From Flavobacteriia bacterium (lineage in GTDB: Bacteria; Bacteroidota; Bacteroidia; Flavobacteriales; Flavobacteriaceae): a stretch of 36,726 nt of DNA. Below, in pieces: positions 19,144-28,165 of the stretch. The position numbers and the translations under genes were made by a program. Where the stretch lies: contig JAUWUU010000004.1 of the NCBI GenBank assembly GCA_030617765.1, positions 1-36,726 on the forward strand, in the 5' to 3' direction. The notes below the pieces were generated by a model. The model had not been told where the DNA came from, did no database searches, and saw only the letters and a list, made by a program, of their open reading frames with translations. How positions within the stretch are numbered: position 1 is the first letter of the stretch; each line of letters opens with the position of its first letter.

Positions 19144-19827
19144 ATGAAAAATTTAGTTGTCTTATCCGGAGCAGGTATTAGTGCTGAAAGTGGTATCAAA
19201 ACCTTTAGAGATGCCGGCGGTCTATGGGAAGGTCATGATGTAATGGAAGTAGCCTCACCTCAAGGCTGGAATGCAGATCCTGAAATGGTTTTAGAATTTT
19301 ACAACCAGCGAAGGAAACAATTATTAACTGTTAAACCCAATAAGGCACATGTTTTAGTAAGTGAACTTGAAAAAGATTACAATGTACAAGTCATAACTCA
19401 AAATGTTGATAATCTACACGAAAGAGGTGGTGCTACTGATGTTTTACATTTGCATGGCGAGCTTTTTAAAGTGAGGAGTACTAAATATGAAGATCTAATC
19501 TATAATTGGAAAAAAGATCTGATTATTGGTGATCTATGCGATGAGGGATATCAATTACGACCTCATATTGTATGGTTTGGTGAGGCAGTACCCATGCTTG
19601 GAAAAGCTATTGAAATAACGCAAAAAGCGGATATTTTCATCATCATAGGAACCTCTATGCAAGTTTATCCTGCCGCAAGTTTAATAGAATATACCAAACC
19701 AAATATTCCAATCTATTTTATTGACCCTAATCCTGCAACATCATTTTCGTACTCTAAAAATGTTACCGTTTTATCTGAAAAAGCCTCTATCGGAATGGAA
19801 AAATTAATGGAAATATTAGTGATTTAA
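19144..19827 (+). CDS. cobB: NAD-dependent protein deacylase, class III sirtuin
   Basis: LVVLSGAGISAESGIKTFRDAGGLWEGHD, ITQNVDNLHERGG, LHLHGELFK, RPHIVWFGEAVP, YNQRR with YxxR. Confidence 0.94.
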   Translation: MKNLVVLSGAGISAESGIKTFRDAGGLWEGHDVMEVASPQGWNADPEMVLEFYNQRRKQLLTVKPNKAHVLVSELEKDYNVQVITQNVDNLHERGGATDVLHLHGELFKVRSTKYEDLIYNWKKDLIIGDLCDEGYQLRPHIVWFGEAVPMLGKAIEITQKADIFIIIGTSMQVYPAASLIEYTKPNIPIYFIDPNPATSFSYSKNVTVLSEKASIGMEKLMEILVI

Positions 19828-20019
19828 AATTGATTATAAATATTTACACACAAGCTGAATCTATCGGTGTCATAATATTTATCTCGTGAGGGTTTTCAAT
19901 TGTATAATTCTTACGTTATGATATTCATCGGAAGCGTATCAAGTTTCACTAATATCTACTCTAAAAATAATTAAACCCTGAGTTATCAAATAGTAAACGT
20001 TTGCTTAAAATGATCAAGA

Positions 20020-20640
20020 TCATTCAACCTCAGCCACTCCCCAATAATTATAGCTGGCAAATTTCCAACCGGGAATATACATTTTTTTTATATCAATTAT
20101 TTTAAAACCATTTTCTCTGATTAAAGCAGGAATATCTCTATTTAGATTACAGCCTCCTCCTACACTTTTCCATATTGGATTAATCGTATTTTGAATGTTC
20201 TTTATACTTTTATCAGGTGCAATACCGTGTTCACAAAATAACAACTTACCACCAGGTTTTAAAACCCTTTTGAATTCATTCATTGCTTTTTTGATATTAT
20301 TAATAGTACATAAAGTGTAAGTAATTACAACAGTATCAAAAGAATCATCTGGAAGCGGAATTTCTTCGGCGAAAGCCTGAATAAATTTAAAATCAAAATT
20401 CAAATCCTTAAGATTGTACTGATTTAACTTCCAAATCTCTTCAGATGGATCAATTGCTGTTAAACATTTCACTTTTTTAGCATTATAAAAAGGTAAATTC
20501 AACCCGGAACCAATACCTATTTCAAGTATCTTACCCTTTGCTTGCGGTATAATTTTTATACGTTGCTTTTTACTTGATTTTTGGTCACAAGCCCAGTGAA
20601 CAACTTTGTGTAAAATATATTTTTGGTAAGGATTTGTCAT
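20020..20640 (-). CDS. Class I SAM-dependent methyltransferase
   Basis: GKILEIGIGSGLNLPFY, IDPSEEIW, FAEEIPLPDDSFDTVVITYTLCTI, EFKRVLKPGGKLLFCEHG. Confidence 0.9.
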   Translation of the reverse strand: MTNPYQKYILHKVVHWACDQKSSKKQRIKIIPQAKGKILEIGIGSGLNLPFYNAKKVKCLTAIDPSEEIWKLNQYNLKDLNFDFKFIQAFAEEIPLPDDSFDTVVITYTLCTINNIKKAMNEFKRVLKPGGKLLFCEHGIAPDKSIKNIQNTINPIWKSVGGGCNLNRDIPALIRENGFKIIDIKKMYIPGWKFASYNYWGVAEVE

Positions 20641-20785
20641 GTAAAAATTATTTGTAAAAATAATAAAAAATTCGTACTTTTATAAGACTTCAATCTCCAC
20701 ATCTATTTTCGATACATATAAATAATACTTATTTAAAAATAAATATTATCAATTATATTTATAGTGTAATTTTTACAAGTCAATG

Positions 20786-20793
20786 TAAATTTG
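20786..20793 (+). promoter_or_regulatory. Bacteroidota-type -7 element TAAATTTG upstream of Prx6-type gene
   Basis: Exact match to the TAnnTTTG consensus, 36 bp upstream of ATG 20830. Confidence 0.55.
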
Positions 20794-20829
20794 TAGAAAA
20801 TTTAAAAACAATCATTAAAATAATATATT

Positions 20830-21492
20830 ATGGAAACACAAGAAATAACAACTGCTCCAGCAATTATCCCAAGAATTGGAGATAAAGCACCCAATTTTAC
20901 TTCTAAGACAACGAAAGGAGACATTACTTTACACGATTATGCAAAAGATAAATGGATCGTTCTATTTTCGCATCCTGCAGATTTTACACCTGTTTGTACT
21001 ACAGAAATGAGTGGATTTGCTTTAAGAAAAGATGAATTTACTGCTTTTAATACTGAATTAGTAGGCTTAAGTATAGATAGTATTCATGCACATTTAGGTT
21101 GGGTAAATAATGTAAAAGAAAAAACCGGTGTTTATTTTGATTTTCCTATCATAGCTGATATTGATATGAAAGTATCAAAATTATATGGAATGTTACAACC
21201 TAACGAAAGCGAAACTGCTGCTGTAAGAGCGGTGTTTTTTATTGATCCTGAGAAAAAAATTAGATTGGTAATGTACTATCCACTAAATGTTGGAAGAAAT
21301 ATGGATGAAATCCTAAGAGCTTTAGAAGCGCTACAAACCTCTGATAAATATGATGTAGCAATGCCTTTAGATTGGAAAAAAGGTGACAAAGTTATTATAC
21401 CACCACCAAAAAATTTAGATGAAATGAATCAAAGATTAAATGATGATACTTGTGAAAGAACTGACTTTTATCTTTGTAAAAAAGAACTATAA
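20830..21492 (+). CDS. Peroxiredoxin, Prx6/1-Cys type
   Basis: FSHPADFTPVCTTEMSGFA, LVGLSIDSIHAHLGWVNNV, RAVFFIDPEKKIRLVMYYPLNVGRNMDEILR. Confidence 0.93.
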   Translation: METQEITTAPAIIPRIGDKAPNFTSKTTKGDITLHDYAKDKWIVLFSHPADFTPVCTTEMSGFALRKDEFTAFNTELVGLSIDSIHAHLGWVNNVKEKTGVYFDFPIIADIDMKVSKLYGMLQPNESETAAVRAVFFIDPEKKIRLVMYYPLNVGRNMDEILRALEALQTSDKYDVAMPLDWKKGDKVIIPPPKNLDEMNQRLNDDTCERTDFYLCKKEL

Positions 21493-21575
21493 TATAATTA
21501 AAAAAATAATAAGTAAAATCTATTCAAACATAAATATTAGGTATCGTTATTTATAAAATCAGTATTTATATTTAG

Positions 21576-21583
21576 TATTTTTG
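21576..21583 (+). promoter_or_regulatory. Bacteroidota-type -7 element TATTTTTG upstream of AhpC-type gene
   Basis: Exact TAnnTTTG match, 35 bp upstream of ATG 21619. Confidence 0.55.
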
Positions 21584-21618
21584 TTCAACATATAAATTAA
21601 TAAATAAAAAATAAAAAA

Positions 21619-22251
21619 ATGGCCGTATTAGTAGGTAAAAAAGCACCACAATTCTCAGCAACAGCAGTTGTTGATGGAGGAAAATTTGTAGAAGGATTTT
21701 CATTAGATCAATTTTTAGGAAAAAAACATGTCGTATTTTTCTTTTACCCAAAAGATTTTACATTTGTTTGTCCAACAGAATTACATGCATTTCAAGAAAA
21801 TCTTTCTGAATTTGAAAAAAGAAATACAGCAGTAGTTGCTTGTTCAACAGATACTGAACAATCTCACTGGGGTTGGTTACAAATGAGTAAAGCAGAAGGT
21901 GGTATTAAAGGCGTAACTTATCCAATCGTTGCAGATACCAATAAAACAATCGCAAAAAATTACGATGTTCTTGATGGTGATTTTTATTATGATGAAAATG
22001 ATCAATTACAAGCAGATGCACAATTGGTAGCATATCGTGGTTTATTTTTAATTGATAAAGATGGTATTGTTCGTCATCAAGTTGTTAATGATGATCCATT
22101 AGGTAGAAATATTGAAGAAGCTATAAGAATGGTTGATGCTTTACAATTTAACGAAAAACATGGTCAGGTATGTCCTGCAAACTGGAGTAAAGGAAAAGAT
22201 GCCTTAAGCGATACACATGAAGGTGTTGCTGATTATTTGGCAAATCATTAA
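21619..22251 (+). CDS. ahpC: Typical 2-Cys peroxiredoxin (AhpC/Prx1 family)
   Basis: FFYPKDFTFVCPTELHAFQ, STDTEQSHWGW, YRGLFLIDKDGIVRHQVVNDDPLGRN, VCPANWSKGKDAL. Confidence 0.94.
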   Translation: MAVLVGKKAPQFSATAVVDGGKFVEGFSLDQFLGKKHVVFFFYPKDFTFVCPTELHAFQENLSEFEKRNTAVVACSTDTEQSHWGWLQMSKAEGGIKGVTYPIVADTNKTIAKNYDVLDGDFYYDENDQLQADAQLVAYRGLFLIDKDGIVRHQVVNDDPLGRNIEEAIRMVDALQFNEKHGQVCPANWSKGKDALSDTHEGVADYLANH

Positions 22252-22310
22252 AAATTATAATTATTTAATAAAAGAAATTCTCTAAATTTTTTAGGAATTT
22301 TTATTTTACG

Positions 22311-22318
22311 TAAATTTG
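22311..22318 (+). promoter_or_regulatory. Bacteroidota-type -7 element TAAATTTG upstream of tpx
   Basis: Exact TAnnTTTG match, 33 bp upstream of ATG 22352; overlaps the ORF-track start at 22316. Confidence 0.55.
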
Positions 22319-22351
22319 AATATATTATTTAACTCTCAAAAATTAACAATT

Positions 22352-22852
22352 ATGGCAAAAATAACATTAAAAGGAAACCCTGTTAAAACAAGCGGTAAAT
22401 TACCAAAAGTTGGTAAAATGGCTCCAAATTTTACATTGGTAAAAAGTGACCTATCCAAAGGAAAACTAAAAGATTATAGAGGAAAGAAAGTATTACTAAA
22501 CATTACACCTAGTATTGATACAGGTGTTTGTCAGAATTCAGTAAGAAAATTTAACGAAGCAGCTGCAGGTTTAGAAAATACTGTGATCTTATATGTTTCT
22601 AAAGATCTACCATTTGCCCAAGCACGTTTTTGTGGTGCTGAAGGAATTGAAAACGTAATCACATTATCAGATTATATAAAAGGAAAATTTGGTAAGAGAT
22701 ACGGTGTTACTATTAAAACAGGTCCTATGAAAGGATTACTTTCAAGATCAGTTGTAGTTATTGATGAAGAAGGTAAAGTTGTTTATACCGAGCAAGTACC
22801 TGAAACTATTGATGAACCTAATTATGAAGCAGCATTAGAAGCTTTAAAATAA
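22352..22852 (+). CDS. tpx: Thiol peroxidase
   Basis: MAKITLKGNPVKTSGKLPKVGKMAPNF, TPSIDTGVCQNSVRKFN, LPFAQARFCGAEGIENV. Start moved from 22316 to 22352. Confidence 0.95.
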   Translation: MAKITLKGNPVKTSGKLPKVGKMAPNFTLVKSDLSKGKLKDYRGKKVLLNITPSIDTGVCQNSVRKFNEAAAGLENTVILYVSKDLPFAQARFCGAEGIENVITLSDYIKGKFGKRYGVTIKTGPMKGLLSRSVVVIDEEGKVVYTEQVPETIDEPNYEAALEALK

Positions 22853-22952
22853 TTAGTAGTTTTAAAAATCAATCAAACTGAAAAGATAAAACTAGATTTT
22901 TCCCTAATGGGAATTATTAATATCTTTTTAAATTCTGAATGATTAATACCAA

Positions 22953-23011
22953 TTAACGATTTTAGAATCTTGAAGTTTTATACTTCCTAAATCTAAAATC
23001 GTTAGTTTTTT
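22953..23011 (+). terminator. Intrinsic terminator after tpx
   Basis: TAACGATTTTAGA / TCTAAAATCGTTA stem with inner GAAG/CTTC, followed by TTTTTTG. Confidence 0.8.
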
Positions 23012-23100
23012 GTTTGATGTTTTTTGTAATTCATATCAAAAAATATTAATTTAAAGAACATCGCTACTAACTGAGCGATAGGTTTTTAAATAAAATAAAC

Positions 23101-23472
23101 ATGAAAAACCCCAATGATAGTTTTTTTATAACTCGTATTAAAAGCTTAAAATATGCGTTAAGGGGTGCTTATTTATTATTAAAGACTGAAGCCAGCATTC
23201 AGGTACAATTCTCATTTGCACTGATCGTAATTCTTGCTGGATTTTTACTTAACATTTCGGCTACTGAATGGATGTTTCAAATGTTGGCAATCGGTTTATT
23301 ATTAGTCTCCGAATCACTAAATACTGCTATTGAAAAATTATCCGACTTCATTCATCCTGACTATCATAAAAAAATTGGTTTTATAAAAGATATTTCGGCA
23401 GGTGCTTCAACCTTTGCAGCAATTATTGCTGTTATTATCGGGTTGATTATCTACTTACCAAAGATTTTTTGA
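23101..23472 (+). CDS. dgkA: Diacylglycerol kinase family protein (prokaryotic DgkA/undecaprenol kinase-like)
   Basis: RIKSLKYALRGAYLLLKTEASIQVQ, LLVSESLNTAIEKLSDFIHPDYHKKIGFIKDISAGA. Confidence 0.94.
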   Translation: MKNPNDSFFITRIKSLKYALRGAYLLLKTEASIQVQFSFALIVILAGFLLNISATEWMFQMLAIGLLLVSESLNTAIEKLSDFIHPDYHKKIGFIKDISAGASTFAAIIAVIIGLIIYLPKIF

Positions 23473-23626
23473 TTCTTAGAAATTTAACTAAATAAAACAG
23501 ATCCTGATTTTCATGTGATTAGCTTGCCTCTCAGGCAAAGGAAGGTTCAATAATCATCTTTGAATACGTTTCACAAACTTTTCAAAAATGAGTTTCACTA
23601 AAATTATTTATGTATTTTTGTTGCTT

Positions 23627-25993
23627 ATGGCGAAAAAGAAAAAAACCAGCGCTAAAACCAGGAGTGCAAAAAATAAAAACAATCGTTTCTCTGATTTTTT
23701 TAAGAGCAAACAAACACATCTCGTTTTTGGTGTTTTTATATTTACAACGGCCAATTTCTTATTGATCTCATTTTATTCTTTCTTTCATCATTGGAAAGAA
23801 GATCAAAGTCAGTTAAATGATTTTAACGATAAAACAATTCAAACCAATAATATACTGGGAAAAATTGGTGCCAGTTTAAGTGACTTCTTTATCTATGACG
23901 GTTTTGGAATTGCAACCTTTATTTTTCCAATCTTATTATTTCTTACCGGTTTATACATCATTTTGGATATTTCGGTAAAACAATTAAATAAATCATGGAT
24001 AAACGGAATATTGACAATGATATGGCTATCCTTAGGTTTTGCTTTTTTTAGTAATGAAAATCCTCTATTTGCCGGAAAAATTGGCTATGAGATCAATGAA
24101 TTCTTACAAATTTACATCGGTAAAACCGGAGTAATCATCATTCTTTTAATCACACTTTTATCATTTTTAATTTCAAAATTTAAGATCACACCTAATAAAA
24201 TTAAAAATGCCATTCCAAAAAAGAAGAAAAAATCTTTAAATTCTTCTGATGACCTTACTGATGATGGTTATATCAGTGAAACCATCCATGAAAATACCGA
24301 TAAAGAAATTGAATTTAACCTGGAAACAAATAAAAACGAATCAAAAAACTTAGCCAAAGTTGAGCCAGTTTTGAAAACTATAATACATGAAGATCCAATA
24401 ATTGATGTTGAAATTGAACTTGAAAAACCAATAACTGAAGAACAAACAGTTGAAAACCTATCTAATAAATTAGTAGAAGAATTTGGTGAATTTGACCCAA
24501 AATTGGAATTGGCAAATTATAAATTTCCTTCTTTAAACTTATTAAAAGATTATACTAATATTAATATCAATATTGATAAGTCGGAACTGGAAGACAATAA
24601 AAATAAAATTGTTGAAACCCTTAATCATTACAAAATTGCGATAGAAAGCATAAAAGCAACTATAGGACCAACAGTAACATTATATGAAATTGTTCCTAAA
24701 GCAGGGATTAGAATTTCAAAAATTAAAAATTTAGAAGATGATATAGCTTTATCTCTTGCCGCTTTAGGTATTAGGATCATTGCTCCAATTCCGGGAAAAG
24801 GGACAATCGGAATTGAGGTTCCCAATAAAAAACCGTCTGTAGTTTCAATGAAATCGGTTTTGTCTTCACAAAAATTTCAGACTTGTAAGATGGAATTACC
24901 CATAGCTTTGGGTAAAACAATTTCCAATGAAACTTATGTAGTTGACCTTGCTAAAATGCCTCATCTATTAATGGCAGGAGCAACTGGTCAGGGAAAATCG
25001 GTTGGTTTAAATGCTGTTCTGGCTTCATTATTATATAAAAAACATCCTGCCGAAGTTAAGTTTGTTCTGGTTGATCCTAAAAAAGTAGAATTAACACTTT
25101 ATAACAAAATTGAAAGACATTATTTAGCTAAATTACCCGATTCAGAAGAAGCTATTATCACCGATACCAAATTAGTGATCAATACTTTAAATTCTCTTAC
25201 TATTGAAATGGACAATCGCTATGATTTGTTAAAATTAGCTTTTGTTAGAAATATTAAAGAATACAATAATAAATTTAAAACGAGGAAATTAAATCCCGAA
25301 AACGGACATCGGTTTTTACCCTATATTGTTTTAGTAATTGATGAGTTTGCTGATCTGATCATGACAGCAGGTAAAGAAATTGAAACCCCTATTGCCAGAT
25401 TGGCGCAACTGGCTCGAGCTATCGGGATTCATTTAATTGTAGCAACACAAAGACCATCAGTTAATGTAATTACCGGTATTATAAAAGCAAATTTCCCTAC
25501 TAGGGTTGCTTTTAGGGTTACCTCAAAAATTGATTCAAGAACTATTCTGGATTTTCAAGGCGCCCATCAGTTAATTGGTAAAGGTGATATGCTTATTTCA
25601 ACCGGGAGCGAATTAACACGTTTACAATGTGCTTTTATTGATACTCCGGAAGTAGAAAGGTTAACCGATTTTATTGGATCACAAAGAGCCTATCCTGAGG
25701 CACATCTTTTACCTGAATATATTGGCGAAGAAAGTAGTTCAAATGCTGATGTAAATATTTCTGACAGAGATGAGCTTTTTTTAGAAGCTGCGGAATTAAT
25801 TGTTTTGGCACAGCAAGGTTCAGCATCTTTATTGCAACGAAAATTAAAACTGGGATACAACCGAGCCGGCAGAATAATTGATCAATTAGAAGCTGCAGGT
25901 ATTGTTGGACATTTTGAAGGAAGTAAAGCACGTCAGGTTCTAGTTCACGACAGTTTAGCTTTACAACAATTATTAGATGATGAAAAATTATAA
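23627..25993 (+). CDS. ftsK: DNA translocase FtsK/SpoIIIE
   Basis: N-terminal TM region; PHLLMAGATGQGKSVGLNAVLASLLYKKHP, VDPKKVELTLY, LPYIVLVIDEFADLIM, gamma domain LLQRKLKLGYNRAGRIIDQLEAAGIVG. Start preferred at MAKKKK. Confidence 0.96.
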   Translation: MAKKKKTSAKTRSAKNKNNRFSDFFKSKQTHLVFGVFIFTTANFLLISFYSFFHHWKEDQSQLNDFNDKTIQTNNILGKIGASLSDFFIYDGFGIATFIFPILLFLTGLYIILDISVKQLNKSWINGILTMIWLSLGFAFFSNENPLFAGKIGYEINEFLQIYIGKTGVIIILLITLLSFLISKFKITPNKIKNAIPKKKKKSLNSSDDLTDDGYISETIHENTDKEIEFNLETNKNESKNLAKVEPVLKTIIHEDPIIDVEIELEKPITEEQTVENLSNKLVEEFGEFDPKLELANYKFPSLNLLKDYTNININIDKSELEDNKNKIVETLNHYKIAIESIKATIGPTVTLYEIVPKAGIRISKIKNLEDDIALSLAALGIRIIAPIPGKGTIGIEVPNKKPSVVSMKSVLSSQKFQTCKMELPIALGKTISNETYVVDLAKMPHLLMAGATGQGKSVGLNAVLASLLYKKHPAEVKFVLVDPKKVELTLYNKIERHYLAKLPDSEEAIITDTKLVINTLNSLTIEMDNRYDLLKLAFVRNIKEYNNKFKTRKLNPENGHRFLPYIVLVIDEFADLIMTAGKEIETPIARLAQLARAIGIHLIVATQRPSVNVITGIIKANFPTRVAFRVTSKIDSRTILDFQGAHQLIGKGDMLISTGSELTRLQCAFIDTPEVERLTDFIGSQRAYPEAHLLPEYIGEESSSNADVNISDRDELFLEAAELIVLAQQGSASLLQRKLKLGYNRAGRIIDQLEAAGIVGHFEGSKARQVLVHDSLALQQLLDDEKL

Positions 25994-25997
25994 ACAG

Positions 25998-26642
25998 ATG
26001 AAACAAATTTTAAGCTTAACAATAACCTTATTTATTAGTATAATTACTTACTCTCAAAATGCAGATGATGCAAAAACACTACTTGATGAAGTTTCATCAA
26101 CTATGAATAATTATGACAATGTTTTTGTTGAATTTGATTATACTTTAGAAAACAAAGCTGCAGATGTAGAACAAAAAAATAAAGGTGATCTTACAATACA
26201 AGGGAATAAATATAATGTTAACTTTTTTGGAACAACACAGATCTATGACGGATCAAAAACTTATACTATTATTCCTGAAAATGAAGAAGTAAATGTTTCA
26301 ACAGAAAACTCAGATGATGAAAATACGTTAACACCTTCAAAATTTTATTCATTTTACAATAAAGGATACACTTACAGTTTAGCAAATCAAAAACAGATCA
26401 ATGGTAAACAGATTCAATTTGTAAAATTAATTCCGATTGACAGCAATTCTGATGTTGCAGATGTCCTAATTGGTGTTGAAACAAAATCAAAACACATTTA
26501 TCAAATTATTGAAACCGGTAATAACGAAACACAGACCATCCTTCTGGTCAAGAAATTTTTAATCAATCAAAATCTAAATGACAATTTGTTTATTTTTGAT
26601 ACTAAAAAATATGAAAGTTTAGGCTATATCATCAATGATTAA
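25998..26642 (+). CDS. LolA-like outer membrane lipoprotein carrier protein
   Basis: Signal peptide MKQILSLTITLFISIITYSQN; DAKTLLDEVSSTMNNYDNVFVEFDYTLEN, IYDGSKTYTIIPENEEVNVS. Confidence 0.85.
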   Translation: MKQILSLTITLFISIITYSQNADDAKTLLDEVSSTMNNYDNVFVEFDYTLENKAADVEQKNKGDLTIQGNKYNVNFFGTTQIYDGSKTYTIIPENEEVNVSTENSDDENTLTPSKFYSFYNKGYTYSLANQKQINGKQIQFVKLIPIDSNSDVADVLIGVETKSKHIYQIIETGNNETQTILLVKKFLINQNLNDNLFIFDTKKYESLGYIIND

Positions 26643-26680
26643 TAATTTAAATATTACTTTCTTCAATATAAAATCTTTTA

Positions 26681-28123
26681 ATGAAGATCTTAAATAAATA
26701 CATACTTAAAAGCTTTTTATCACCCTTTTTGGCCACTTTATTAATTATACTATTTGTATTAATAATGCAGGCTTTATGGCTACAATTTGACAAAATTGCC
26801 GGAAAAGGAATTAGCATAATCATTATTTTTAAGTTTTTGGGATACTTATCTTTAATGATGATCCCAACTGCTCTACCAATTGCAATATTACTCTCCTCAA
26901 TAATGACTTTAGGTGGTTTGGCTGAAAATTATGAATTGGCTGCAATAAAATCAGCAGGTATTTCTTTGCGAACTCTAATAAAACCTCTTATTGTATTAAT
27001 GCTAATTCTGAGTGCTTTTAATTATTTATTTTTGAATTATGCTTTTCCATACGCTTCGTTAAAATCACAAAATCTAATTTATAATATGAAAATGAAAGAA
27101 CCCGGTTTGGCTTTAGTTGCCGGCACTTTCAATACTGAAATACCGGGTTATAGTATTAAATTTGATGAAAAATTTGGAGAAGAAAAGAATTTTCTTAAAA
27201 ATGTATTGATCTATGAAATTCATGATAATCAAATAAACAATAAAGTTATTACAGCAAAAAAAGGAACAATTTTAAATGAAGAAGGCAGTAGATATTTAAC
27301 TTTAGTACTTGAAGACGGACATTACCATGAAGATATAATTAGTAAAAGAACAACCATTAATGAAAGAAAAAGAATGCGTTTTAACAAAGCGAAATTCAAA
27401 GAATATACCGTAAATATTGATATTTCAAAAATTGGCAATTTTGATCCAGATGAAGTAAAATACAAAACCGGAAAACATATGTTGAGTTTAAGTCAACTTA
27501 ATTTTTATGTTGATTCTTTGCTGCCACCATATGAAAGTTATATCAATAACAAAGCACATAGAAATTACGAAATACTAAGAGCAAAAAAATTATATGAAAA
27601 TGATACTATTCCTGAAACTGAATTAAGCACTGATATTCTAGATAATTTTTCAGATGATGATAAAGTTATGGTTTTGGATAATGCCCTAGAGCTAGCGCGA
27701 AATAATTTAAATAATATTCAAAGCTTTCAAAATATTGCCAAAGGGAAACAAAAAATAATAAATGCCTATAATACTGAGTACCACAAGCGTTTGGCACTAT
27801 CAATAGCTTGTCTTGTACTGTTTTTTATCGGTGCCCCTTTAGGCTCAATTATACGTAAAGGAGGTTTTGGTTTACCAATGATCATGGCAATATTTATTTT
27901 TGTTGTCTATTTTTTTATATCAACTTTTGGTGAAAAAATGGCTACTTCTAACACAATTTCTCCATTTTTTGGAGGTTGGTTGGCCACATTTATTTTATTG
28001 CCTTTTGGACTTCTATTAATGAAAAGAGCTGTCAATGATAAAGGAATTTTTAATGTTGACAAATTTCTACAACCAATTAGTAATTTCTTTAATAAACTTT
28101 TGAAAATAAAAAAATCATACTAA
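26681..28123 (+). CDS. lptG: LptF/LptG (YjgP/YjgQ) family permease
   Basis: KILNKYILKSFLSPFLATLLIILFVLIMQALW, LTALPIAILLSS-like TALPIAILLSSIMTLGGLAENYELAAIKSAGIS, FFIGAPLGSIIRKGGFGLPM. Confidence 0.92.
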   Translation: MKILNKYILKSFLSPFLATLLIILFVLIMQALWLQFDKIAGKGISIIIIFKFLGYLSLMMIPTALPIAILLSSIMTLGGLAENYELAAIKSAGISLRTLIKPLIVLMLILSAFNYLFLNYAFPYASLKSQNLIYNMKMKEPGLALVAGTFNTEIPGYSIKFDEKFGEEKNFLKNVLIYEIHDNQINNKVITAKKGTILNEEGSRYLTLVLEDGHYHEDIISKRTTINERKRMRFNKAKFKEYTVNIDISKIGNFDPDEVKYKTGKHMLSLSQLNFYVDSLLPPYESYINNKAHRNYEILRAKKLYENDTIPETELSTDILDNFSDDDKVMVLDNALELARNNLNNIQSFQNIAKGKQKIINAYNTEYHKRLALSIACLVLFFIGAPLGSIIRKGGFGLPMIMAIFIFVVYFFISTFGEKMATSNTISPFFGGWLATFILLPFGLLLMKRAVNDKGIFNVDKFLQPISNFFNKLLKIKKSY

Positions 28124-28165
28124 TATTTGAAACAATTATTAAAAGCAATTAAAATTACCTGATAA

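Noticed and set aside
19828-20019. 192-bp convergent gap possibly containing a gene remnant or ncRNA
   Set aside because: No ORF, convincing hairpin or promoter element recognised.
20010-20023. ATGAT-CAAG-ATCAT, a perfect match to the FNR-like box pattern
   Set aside because: Lies at the 3' end of a minus-strand gene between convergent genes with no downstream start; probably chance, though a small RNA promoter cannot be excluded.
23524-23538. TTGCCT-CTC-AGGCAA hairpin between dgkA and ftsK
   Set aside because: Short stem with no following U-run and no other copy noticed; insufficient for a terminator or repeat call.
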